From Gnetum montanum (lineage: Eukaryota; Streptophyta; Gnetopsida; Gnetales; Gnetaceae), in NCBI GenBank assembly GCA_015680685.1, contig MNCI01034664.1, positions 1,257,948 through 1,321,947 on the forward strand: a stretch of 64,000 nucleotides of DNA, read 5' to 3'. The position numbers and the translations under genes are program-made. Positions 10,701 to 22,700 of the stretch are shown piece after piece (positions within the stretch are counted from its first letter, which is position 1; each line of letters opens with the position of its first letter). The notes beneath the pieces are model-generated. The model ran no database searches, was not told where the DNA came from, and saw only the letters and a program-made list of their open reading frames with translations.

Positions 10701-13700
10701 NNNNNNNNNNNNNNNNNNNNNNNNNNNNNNNNNNNNNNNNNNNNNNNNNNNNNNNNNNNNNNNNNNNNNNNNNNNNNNNNNNNNNNNNNNNNNNNNNNNN
10801 NNNNNNNNNNNNNNNNNNNNNNNNNNNNNNNNNNNNNNNNNGGTGGGGGGTTGCAACAGTGGCCACGAAGCACACCATTGGGTATCTTTGATTCAACCAT
10901 TTAAAAGTGAATTATAAATGAGTTTTTGTGGAATTTGAAAAAATTGAGGTTAAGAGAGAAAATAATTGAAAATAAAGCTTGCCATTTCCCACCTTTTCTT
11001 ATGTTATTTTATAGAACCATTTGGATGTTTCTTTTTAATTTTTGGAGTTGCATTCTTTTTATTCTTGAACAACATCATGTAATTTTATGTGTTCTAAGAG
11101 CATTTAATCTTTGCAGATTTTTTAAACAGAAAAAGTCCCAAAAACTAACATAAACTAAATGGAAATGGTAAATACCAGGGACCGCGTAACCACCCACCCG
11201 GACATCCAATCTCTCCACGTTGGCACCCAACTAGTGGAGAGAATGGACGTCGTCTACCGACGACGGAAAAGATTTGAAGACCTGAAAGTGAAAGACCTTG
11301 AAGGACAGCGTAAGCTTTAGAAGACCGTGAGGAATGTAGTCAATAAAGAATGTATATGATGATGAAATGAAGAACGTGAGGAATGTAGTCAATAAAGAAC
11401 GATTGGATTCAATAAATGACGTACAAGGTACAAATGTAGTGCCCCATTTTTGTACATATAAAAATAACATTTGATTTTCAACCTTTTTTATGAGGATCCA
11501 TCTTTCTTGAAACAATCTGACCTACTTTGACAATCCCAACCCATTGTGCCCCATTGTACCCCTACCTAAGGTGCATCCAAGCACTTATGTTGTTGTCCAA
11601 GTCCCATGTTGTTGGCATTCTGAAACAATAGTATAGAGTGAGGAATGGGCAAGTTCAGGTTTGGACTAGGATTGTCATGATGATTATTTTGCCATTGGAA
11701 GCAAGGTGTGTATCATATGTTACATAGTAATATTAAATACTTGGACATGATTTGGTGTCATACTGGACCTTCCTTTTAGGAAGGAGAAATTGTTTGTTGA
11801 ATATGGAAATGTGCCTTTTGACAGTCTGGTGCTAGCCGAGCAGCTGTGGGGGCACTTGACATCTTGCAAAACTTGTCGCAAAGGCAATCATTCTACTTAG
11901 GATTGTAGGGTGCACCCTAGGGCCTCGAGGCTAAATGGGAAATCTGACGTTGATAGTTGGCTGCTATTGAGGAGAAAGGGGTAGGTGTCCTTGCTGCCCT
12001 TCCCTCCCTGGGACCGTGGGGGGGATGAGCTTCCTTGGGAGGTTGAGGAGGCTATTGTGGTGATCGCTTCTTCTACACCTCCTTGTCACTTTGCTCGGGT
12101 GGAGGCAGTTGTGGGCACACTAGCGGGTGCTGCTTCTCTAGGGCGGGCGGGGGGAGGGGGGAACTCTTGTTGTTGAGGGACTGGGTCTCTATAGTGTGTG
12201 GCACCACTCTACTCCTTTTGGATCTAGTGGCTAGAAAGATATTAATAGAAGATGCTCATGGGTTTGTAGTTGCTTAGGTACCTCGAAAGGTAGGAAGACC
12301 ATCAGAATAGGAGATGTGGCACAAAACGATGCAATTGGATATTGACCTAGGGGCTCAAATGACCCTAAAAGGGGTTTACAAGAAACAATCTGCAAGTAGA
12401 CCATGAAGATTCTATCATGGAATTGTAGGGGCCAGGGTACCCCCTACAAAAGAAGTACCCTGAAGGATTTGGTGCATGATGAAGGTTGCTTGATGGTGTG
12501 CCTCCAAGAGACCAAGTTGCACACTACCAATTGTAATCTCTTGTGATGGTGGGGCTAGTTTTCTTATTTTGTGGATTGTTGTGGTCGGGTTGGAGAGTTA
12601 GCTACCCTCATGAGTATCCCCTTTGACATTGTGGATGAGTTTGCTTGGAGTCTTAAGCTGTTCATACATGAGGTGGGATCCTAGGTCACAAACTTCTATG
12701 GCCTCCAATGTTGGGTCGAGTGCCTCCACGAGCTCCTCAAGATTACTAGTCAGGTTCCCAATCACCAGGCGTGGTTGCTCATTGGGGATTTCAATCAGTG
12801 TTTGTATGTGTGGGAGAGAATTGGGGATGAGATTGACCCTTCACCTAGAAGCCATGAGTTTCTACAAATGCTTCAGATATATGATCTCATTGATCTTGAT
12901 ATTTAGGGCTGCAGGTTCACTTGGAGCAATTGGTAGAAAGGCAAAGACTAGGTCCTCTTGCATATTGATAGGGTTTGGGTCAGTGCTGAGGTGCTTCTAA
13001 ACCACAAGGTTGTGGTTAATGGCATGAGCGATGGACTTCTGACCATCGCACCCTTGTTTGCTTAGTTCGTAAACCATACAAGCGTGCCTCCATTCCTTTT
13101 TGGTTTGAATGCATGTGGTTGACTAAGGGGTGTCTGTGCAAGCTAGTCAATGAGATCTGGGGGAGGGGGGCTATGCCCAGGATTTTCTAAAGCAAGGTCC
13201 TCTCCTCCTTGATTGCTTCAGTATGGAGGTGCTTGGTAGTTTCCAACTACCTTTGCAACTCCTCTTCCCTAGTTGCCCACTTGCCCTCCTAGAAGGCCCT
13301 TTCTTGCCACCGGTTGAGCGATTGGCAAACCATTCCCAGTTGACCACTTTAGTGACCTAGATTGAGCCTCATGCTTGTCAAGATCTTTGATTAAATCCAC
13401 CACCACCAGTGGGGTGCACTAGGAATGCCTTCATCCATAAATTGCCCGAACCGAAACATCCCTTGGCCATGGAGGGGTCGCTGGCGTGAATCCTGCAAGA
13501 GGGCCAAGATTAGTCCTAAGTACCAACCATTTCTTTGGCGCCTCAATACTGCAAGGAAGAACAGTGGCTGGTTGACCGCGCAACCTAGCCTGGGGCATCT
13601 CATGAATCTAAAATGCATGCCCTATAATTTCTAGATATTGCTAGCCTGGACAAAGTACCTATAAACTAGCTCGATAATATCCTACCAAATCTGCGGGAGC

Positions 13701-16700
13701 ATCAGCTTAAGAGCCTGACCACTCCCCATCTTGGGTATTGGCCCTAAAAAGAAGTCCTCCACATCCTGGAGCCCATGGCCCTTGGGGGAAATTGTCTCAC
13801 CCCCCTTCGACATCCCCAACCACTTTGCAATAGCCTCCTCCATTAGCTCAATCCTCAACCCCAAAACCCCAAAACAAAAGTGTATGATCCTGCCATAATA
13901 GCCTATTTAGAAGGCCTTGATACCCCATGTCAATAATGTCCTAGAACTAGCTAATGCCCTGACCCCTCGTGCCCTTAGGTCTAGCAATTGTGTCCTAGTT
14001 TACTAGGTGCATGCGATCTCCTCCCTTATCCTCTGACTAGGTAAAATTTCTTATTATTTGATCGACTTTCTCTATGGTGTTTGCCAGGGGATATGCCACA
14101 AAAGCCGCTTACCGAGCCATTGCCGAAAGCACCGATGTAGCCAACAAAGCCTTCCTAGCCCGCATCAGGAACTAGCTTGTCCAATGATCAATTCATTTGT
14201 GCAGTCCTTGGAGAAGGCTAGTCCAAGCATGCCGCTGATGACAATGATAGAACGTCAGTCAAAGGTAAGTGTCCCACGTGGTACTGGGCAACACCCCTAA
14301 ATGTTGCATAATTAGTCCCTTCACCTTAGCATCCATGTTGAGTAGGTGCACAACAGACCTACCCCTGTTAATTTCAAGGCCAATCTCCCCCACCATTCTT
14401 TGCAGTGCCTTGTTTATCACCATAGCTTGGGAGACATCAACTTGTGAAAACAAAATGGTGTCGTCTGCATAGTGCTCAACCAAACACCTAACCCCAACGA
14501 TATCCAACCCTCTAACCCCCTCCATTTGACAATATGTTTGCATGGTGTCCATCACTAGGCTGAAAAGGTAAGGGAACATAGGGTCCCCTTGTCGTAAACC
14601 CCTGCCAGGGGATGAAAACCCCCACAATTTTTTCCCAGATCTAGAGAGAAAGCTTTTGATGTTTGAATGTGGACACATAGATTAATGAAGTTTGGGTGGA
14701 AACCCTTCCTCAACATGATTTCTTGAAGAGTGCCCTAGCAAACAATGTCATATGCTTTAGAGATATCTAGCTTAAGGCACATACCTAGGTACTTGGTTAT
14801 TGGTAGGGAATGTAGCACCTCCTACACTAGAATAATTTGGTCCTAAATGAAATGCCCTTTAATAAATCCCACTTGTTGTGGCCTCACCAATCATGGCATT
14901 AGGGGCCCCAACCAAGCAACTAGGATCTTAGTAAAGAGGCAAAGGAGCATATTGCACATCCCAATAGGTCGAAACTGGGAGGGATCTGTGGGTTTGGCAG
15001 ACTTAGGAATGAGGACTAGCTGGGAACAATTGATTTCTGTGTGAACCTGTTGCCAACTCAGCATCAGGTTGAAAGCATCCAAGAGATTAGCTCCTATAAT
15101 GTCAGTGAAATCCTTAAAGAACTTCAGAGGCCAGCCATTAGGTTTTCTTTCCAATCTTCATTAAAGCTAGAGCCCCATCCATCTCTGTGCTAGTAAATGG
15201 CGCCAACAACCAGCGGTTGTCCTCCTCACCCAAGACAAAGTTAGTGGGAATCGACAGAGGGGTCACCTCCTTCCATCGCCAAATGTTGGACGAATAATCC
15301 ATCATGGCCTTAGAAATTTCATGACACTCAGCCACTTCTTTTCCCTGAAAATTAAGATTGTGGATCCTTTTGAAAAGGTTTGTTGAGTTGGCAGCCACAA
15401 TGAAAAAATCTATGTTCCTATCCCCATCTTTGAGCCAGTAGGCCCGTCCCCTCTACCTCTAATAAGCTTCCTCCTTAGCATCCAAGGCTTGTAGCACCTC
15501 ACATTTAGCAGTAGCTTGGCCCTTATCCAACTCTTGTTCTAACTGGATCTCTGATAGACCATGCAACAACCTTCCTTTGGTGGACCTGAACAAGAACTTT
15601 TCCTCCGTGTGCAACTCCCTTATTGCTCTCTTGAGTTGGCTCAATCCCTACTTGAGGAACTCCCTGGGGTTAACCTTTGATGAGTAGAATCTCCAAATAC
15701 CTTCCACCATCAAATGCAGCCATGACTTTTTAAGCCAGTAACATTCAAACTAGAACGACGTAGTCCTCCTCGAAATTGGATAACCTACTTGGCACAAAAT
15801 TGATCGGTGATATGAAGCCATTCGCTCTTTCCCTTGTGCATACACCCATGGGTCATGAGAATATTTGAGTTGGCCCACACACGATCAATCTTCGTCATAA
15901 CACAGTCACTACCCTTTTGGTAGTTGCTCCATGTGAACTGGCAATCTTTGATGTCCATGTCCACCAGGTCATGAGAGGCTAGTAACTACAAGAAACTTGG
16001 AGCACTAGGGGGTTCGTTGGTCCCTCTGTCCAACTTTGCCCATCCATACAACCGTTGGTTGAAATCCCTTGCAAGGATCCATTGTCGCCTATCCAGTACC
16101 AAGAAAGCAATCCTATGTAACTCCCTTAGTCTCTCCTCCCACCTTTGGGTACTGTAGAAGTTTGTGAGCTAGATGCCAGTCTATCTGAAGAGAATGGTAA
16201 TGCTCCACATGGACACATCCACCATCTCAAAAGGCCAGCACAAGAGGGAGGCCAAACCCCTAACCCTCCCTTGATAGGCCAGCAATTGTTTGCCAATCAG
16301 GCCAACATAGCCAATGGAGCTCCTGCTACTATAGTTTTGCCTCCTACAAGCACACCACATCACAATTCTCCCTACGCACAATATCTTTTAAGGGTATTTC
16401 TTTTGTAGGGGGTACCTTGCGCCCTATAGTTCCATGAGAGGATCCTCATGTCTTGCTCACCAAACATTTATTGTAAACTTCCTTGAGGGTTGTTTGGACC
16501 CTCAAGCTGATCTCCATCTGTGTCTTTTTGGTCCAAGACACAGGTCACCCCCGCAATGTTCAGCCCATCGACCCCGGAAGTACTACAGTAATGCTGCATC
16601 AGGTCCATGGCAATAATGAAGAGGAGGGGAGAGAGTGGGTCCCCTTGCCTCAACCCCCTCCCAGGGGAAGCGAGGCCCCACAGCCTCCCCCCCACATCAA

Positions 16701-19700
16701 AGGAATAGCCCGCCGAGGATTGCATGTGTATGCACAATCGGGTGAACTGTGGGTCGAAGCCTTTATGTTGCATGATGGTCTGCAGAGCCTCCCAACTTAG
16801 GGTGTCGTAAGCCTTCGTGATGTCCTTTGGGTTTTAGGATAAACAACTTTACCTAATCTTATACTTAGTAATTAAGTGATACAGGCATGTAGCATTTCAT
16901 TAGGAATACACTACATAAGACTTGGGTTTGAGCTTGGGCACCACTACACAAAAGAGGTTAAGCTTCTACTCATCCACAGATTCTTCCAAGACCCTGCCTT
17001 GGCAGGATGACCATTGAGCCTCTAGGTGATGATTCTTACACTACATAATTGTTAACAATATATTCATTCCCATACCTTAAATGGATGGGTTACATTATTT
17101 ATGTTTCATGCATCTTGCACTAGAAGTGAAGATGAGCACTACCATATAACCCTATCCATACATAACCTTGTTTAGGCTTAATATTTTAAGCCATTGGACC
17201 TAAAGGGATTGGCTTTCACAACACTTGAAGGTTTTCAATTGAGTAGATGCTATTTGTAAGTATTTATGCACCTAATGTATGATTATATATACGCTTTCTT
17301 TGTGTATACTGAGGTGAGGTCCAAAAATGATCTTGAGTGAAGTCTTGTTTTTAAGCATAGAACCTGAAGAAAAGGTCACATTTGGATGGTGAGGTATGAC
17401 CTTTGACATGGGAACACAACCCCACATAGCATGGACAAGGTTGTTTAAGCCTAGATATTTTTGTTCATTGGCCATTGTACAAGTTCTTAGTACAGTAAGT
17501 AATCTTATTTGCTGAAATATAGTAGAAGGTTAGGACTACATGAAACCACATCTGTTGGCGTTGTTGGCGTGAAAAAGGTGAGCGAGTTATTTGCTACTTT
17601 TAACCTTGTTAAGTTAAAGGAAATGATATCTACTATTGTTGAATATGCATTTCCTTGAGGTGTTATAGTTATTGAGAAAGAAAGACTCTTATTTAGGTTG
17701 CATAATGAACCTATTGTTATGATCAATTGAGCATTTGTTAAATGCTAGTTAAGGCTGGCACATATCTTTGGAGTGATTTTTTCTTTTTGGTGAATTTTTA
17801 GAGGCTGGTTAGACTGGTTCCTACAACAGATTATCATGTGCTAATGATGATCCATCATATTTGAAATTGAATATATGAATGTGGTTCATATATTGTATCA
17901 TCTTAAAGTTATGTCGGTTGACTTGGTGGTTAGGTGATCAAGACTTAAAAGTTGGGTTTGTCAGGTTGCAGGTCGTTTGTCCAAATAAAGGCAAACACAA
18001 CATTTCAGGTTACTTTTATTCGCCATATTTGTGGTAGCCATGAGAACCTAAGCCCTGATGTCCAATGGGACAACCATTTGGCTAACACATTACAAGAAAC
18101 CTATCACTTGATCCTCCAACCGGGGAAATGACATGTACACCTGTTCTGATGGTCTGGTTCTCGGGGATATCCAGATGTACTTCAATCCTAAATTTCCTAT
18201 TAATAAAATAATTTTTACTGCTTTGAAGAGATTTGTTTATATATTTAATTGTTTAGTTAGTGTTAACATTACTAGTACCTTAACAAGCGTTTCTAGATGA
18301 TTTCATCCTGTCCAAACTGAAATTTTTAAATTAGAACTCTTGACGCTCTGCATCTGACAGAGAATTAGGCTGCACTATTGATAATTGTACCTTAGAGTTT
18401 TGTGTTGGCTTGTTAAAAGTTATAATATTTCTATTTGGATGATTCGGCTGTCCCAACAAAGTAAGTGGAAGTGTTTCCGATAATAGTTATCTTCATATAT
18501 TTTTGTTATCTGATAAACGTCATGAGTTATATCTATTTACCAAACTATAAAAAATAGCATAACATTCTGCAATGAATTTTTCATAGTAGCAGCAATTAAA
18601 TTGGCACACTTTTGGGAAGCTTTGCTCTCTCGATGAGCTCAAATATACATTATCATTTTTGTATCATACAATGTTTTTCTGCATGGAATGAAATACTAAA
18701 TGCAAATATGCTTTCAGAGTGTCCGTGTCATCATGAATGATGGGCTTGTTGCAGTGCCTGCACATTGCCACAAGACGTAAGTCATTAGTGTCTGGTTTCC
18801 ATGTCAAATTAAATTTCTGGGATTTCAGAAAATAGTTGGAATAATTTGCGGTAGCATGTTCTTATCAGATCTGTACAGGTGGCTGGAAGTTATGGTGCAC
18901 AGAATGTAGATATCAATATAAGTTTGACAGCCATTGGTTTACTATGGACGACATCAGACTTTTTTGGAAGAGGCATAAATGTTGAGCAATTGCAGGACAA
19001 GGAATCTGGTAGGCTACTCCTTGAGATATTTTATGTGCTTTAAGACGTCCCAGCACAAACTTTTGAATTATCTGCATCTACATTCTTGGCAGGGCAGAGA
19101 ATTTTACCTGTGGATGATCGTGTTAGTTCGAAAGATCAAATCATGAATAATGGGCTTGAACCTTTTGCTGTTTCTGATGCTTCAGCTGAACGATTGCAGA
19201 GTGTTACCCCACAACTGCCAGGAAAAGATTGTGAAAGATTGTTATTATTAGTCTTTGATGTTTTGCAAAACCTTGGTATGGATGAACGACCAGAGGTAAA
19301 CTTACCATTGGATATTAAATATCTAAATTGGCTAAATTAAAGCAGACATGAATATAAAAGATCTTTCCTCCAAAGAGTTTTATATTGCTTTAGTTTGCTA
19401 TTTTAAAATCTAACCACTACAGCTAAATACACACGTTTGATGAATATTCATATTGATCAAAATTGGAGTGTTTTATATAACTTTTACATCTGTGGTTCCA
19501 GATACATGATTTTGTGGTGAAAGCACGTGAGATTCAAAGCTTGTCAACCATATAGTTTAATGTTGTAATATTTAGGGACCAACTAACGTGCACTTAGCCC
19601 TTTAGCTGCAATCTCCTTATTTAGAATAAATCACTCTGTAAAATTGGTTTTTTATGGCTTATAAACTTTACTTTAGTTGAATTGAATCATTGTGACATAT

Positions 19701-22700
19701 TTTGCATAGAGTTATTTAGGTCATTTGGTTTTGTTGATTGCCAGCAATTTTAATCTCTCTATAAGAAAAATGATTAATGTCTTTTCAGAATAAGATCTCA
19801 GGTTCCTAGTTCATAATTCATGTTACAAACATTCAGGAACACTGAATCAGTTTATGGGTATTATAAGAGCTCAATAAACATATCAACATGGCAACATACT
19901 ACGATAGCATTTAAAAATCAGGTTTGGGGAATTTGCTTTGAGAATTAGAATGTGGGATACTGGAAAACATAACTCAAAACACCGATGCACAACATGCTTC
20001 TCAACAGCAGGTTGTAAGGGGAATGCATGCTACATAATTTTTAACTCTGTTTGTAATGTTTTTTTGCTCTTTTTTTTTTCTGAAAAACAATAAAGAAAAT
20101 CTGGAGTTGAAACTCGAAGACGAGCAAATATTAATCGTTCATATATAGTTTAAGGGATTAATCATTTTGTAACTCTCCACGTGATATTCTTGTAGACTCG
20201 TATGTCATATTATGCATGTCTAATTTAAAAGAATGCTACATTGAAATATTTTCTCATTCTTGCTTCTGTGTTATTGTTTTTCTTGGCTCTTGGGCAAACA
20301 AATGTATTATCTTATCTATATAACAAACATCTAATTCTAATGATAATGTTTTTACATGAAGGTGAGAAATTCTGCCATTCGAATACTTTTTCAGTCTCTT
20401 AGCACTCATGGACATAAGTTATCATATGATATGTGGGAGCATTGCCTTTGGAAAGTAGTGTTTCCGCTATTTTCTAATGTGCAGCATCTGGTATGTTGCA
20501 AATTGATACTACTGTTCCATTTAAAATGTGTCTTTTATATATCATTGTTGATAATCTCTTTAACACATATCTGCAATTATGACAGGCTGCAAATTCTTCT
20601 AAAGATGAGTGGCAAGGTAAAGAGTTAGGAATGAAGGGAGGAAAGCCTGTTCACATGCTTGTCCACCATAGGTAGGGAATCTCAAGAGCTACAGCTGCTT
20701 TAAATATATTGCATACCCTGCAGATGATTTTTTTTTTCAAGTTTATATAGTGTACATGGTGCATTTACAGTCGGAATACTGCTCATAAACAATGGGATGA
20801 GACCTTGGTTCTGGTACTAGGCGGCATTGGTCGTGTTCTCCGTTTGTTCTTTCCACTCTTTCTGACAATGGAAAAATTCAGCAGAGGTTTTAAACTTACG
20901 ATCTGTGGAACTTTCTGTAGCTCTGCATCGTCATAATCATTTCTTATTTTAATGCAATGACTGGTTTTGGATAAACAGGTTGGAATCACTTGCTAAACTT
21001 TGTTAAAGAAAGCATTCTAAACGGTAACAAAGAGGTTGCTGTTGCAGCTAATAACTGCTTGCTGACTTTATTACTCGCTCATTGCTCAAAGGTAGTCATC
21101 AAAATGAGAACCCTGTATCATAGTTATGGTGTATATCAGATGTCAAATAAAACACTCTGCTAAGAACATAATATGCATTTTAATATGTAAAGGTTATTTT
21201 GCGATTTCAATGTTATCAGGATATTTCGTATTTGATCTTGATTGTTAAATTGAAATGCTGTTAAGTGATTTTCTTTTTGATCATTTGTCTATTATCTTTA
21301 GTAAACATGATTTTATTTTACGTTGGATGCTGATTTCTGCAGGGTACCATGCCTGTGAATTATTTTGAATCTGCATTTTCAATTTATGAAGCTGTTATCA
21401 ACAATTCTGTTCAATATGAAAGTCGTGTTTCAAGTAAGGTGAGGCAGGAACTTTTACGAAGCCTGGGTAAGTTGTTATGACGTTCTCATATCTTCATGAG
21501 GATAAGAAATTGAGTTTTCTTGTCTTGTTTGTTCTATATGATTGTGGGGGAATTCATTTTTAATATTGTTTATTGATCAGGTGAACTATATCTTCAGTGT
21601 TATGATATGATTGACATAACTCTCTATCATCGTCTGCTGAAACTTGTTGATTTAATAGCACAAAATCCAAAAAATGTTTGTGATGGGCCATCCATGGACC
21701 CGGTAAAATTTAGGACTCTCAGTTATGGATGTTAAAAAAATCATAGTTATATCTTAATTATGTTCTAACTTTTTCTCGAACTTTTTGAGGCAGGGAAGTT
21801 TATCATCTCTTCAACGCACAGTATTGGAGGTTTTTGTGCTTCTTAAGCCGAAAGAAAAAATTTTGAAATCATGGCCTAATTTGCTAAAAACATTGTTGTT
21901 ATATCTTCCGCAATCCAAGTCTAATCTTTCTTCCAGCCACCCTGAAGAAGATGGCTTTCGGGACAAAGCAACCAGAGGTGGTGAAGGCACAATCAATGGG
22001 CCTCAATCAAGTTCAGAGGTGTCTCCCGTAAGCAATCATCCAAAGGACTCAATTCAATCAGGGAGTTCCCATCACGCTGGTTCTGTTGAAACAAAGGATA
22101 TGACTGATAACTTGTCATGTCCTCTGTTTGCTGAGAAAGTGATAAGTGTACTGACTGATCTTTTTATAGAGGCTCCCGTTCTTGAAAAGATAAATGCTTC
22201 TGCGGAAGTGGTTGCAGCCCTTGGAAGGTATGCGAGAATTTACTTCAAATATGTAGAATCTCTCTATGAGGCTTTCTACACTAAAAATGGCATTGTTGGT
22301 TGCTGGCTTTAGCTGAGTACCTTGGTTTTTTGAGATAAAGAAAAACCGTTTCCCCCTTTTAGAACAGGTGAAAAGGAGATTATATATATTAGAAAGGAGA
22401 TATAACTTGCATAAAGGGTCATTACCTGGACAATCAATGCTCATCCCACCAAGTGGGGCTTGCAGGGTGGTCTGTAAAATGAGTGAAGGCCTGCCCTCTT
22501 CCTGAATGGCTGCATTAGGCTCTACCCCAGGTCTTATGACCTGGGAAATGAGCACCTTACCATTGAGCCAAATGATGGCCCCCATGTAACTAGCATGCAT
22601 CTCTTTCATATATTGCTCTTTTCCTCTTCCTGTTCCTCTGCATGTGCTATCAACCTTTGTTTGTCTCCAATTGCTTTCCTTCTCTGCACATAGACTCTTG

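Larger units (their letters stand above)
8098..10900 (-). mobile_element. LINE copy B: zf-RVT region plus coiled-coil/J-like extension
   Basis: Minus-strand homologue of LINE copy A. In transcript order it has the end of the RT connection around the N gap, HLVGWGQIMCHQEAWGLGIS, KKIKVFLWLFENNALPVREN and the degraded zinc motif, then the globular extension (about 9470-9034), the coiled coil (about 8720-8370) and the J-like tail (8355-8160). RT itself is missing, so copy B is more 5' truncated than A. Premature stops are mostly TAG or TGA where copy A has Gln or Arg. Unlike A, B has no stop at the zf-RVT/extension junction, which supports a single fused ORF2 in the ancestor. Confidence 0.82.
11640..13190 (+). 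mobile_element. LINE copy C: ORF1 end and endonuclease, 3' truncated
   Basis: Plus-strand L1-type LINE carrying the end of ORF1 (to about 12398) and the AP endonuclease (12403 to about 13190), with no RT after it. At about 13190 it abuts LINE copy D, which runs the other way. The start near 11640 is approximate. Upstream bases to about 11540 may also belong to it. Confidence 0.75.
13190..16543 (-). mobile_element. LINE copy D: ORF1 tail, endonuclease, RT, extension (internal and 3' deletions)
   Basis: Minus-strand LINE. In transcript order it has the ORF1 tail (16543-16453), the EN domain from ATG 16449 to about 15700, a linker, RT (15154-14259), then directly the extension domain (13864-13391) and a coiled coil to about 13190. 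The zf-RVT region found between RT and extension in copy A (about 950 bp) is mostly missing here, so there is an internal deletion between about 14259 and 13990. The J-like tail is cut off at the junction with copy C. This is the only copy that links an EN-bearing LINE with the extension, though with stops throughout. Confidence 0.78.

Noticed and set aside
10091-10900. Four long open frames of 230-307 codons
   Set aside because: They consist almost wholly of N; they are an artefact of the gap.
17910-17990. tRNA-like A-box string
   Set aside because: No matching B box or cloverleaf; too weak for a tRNA or SINE call.
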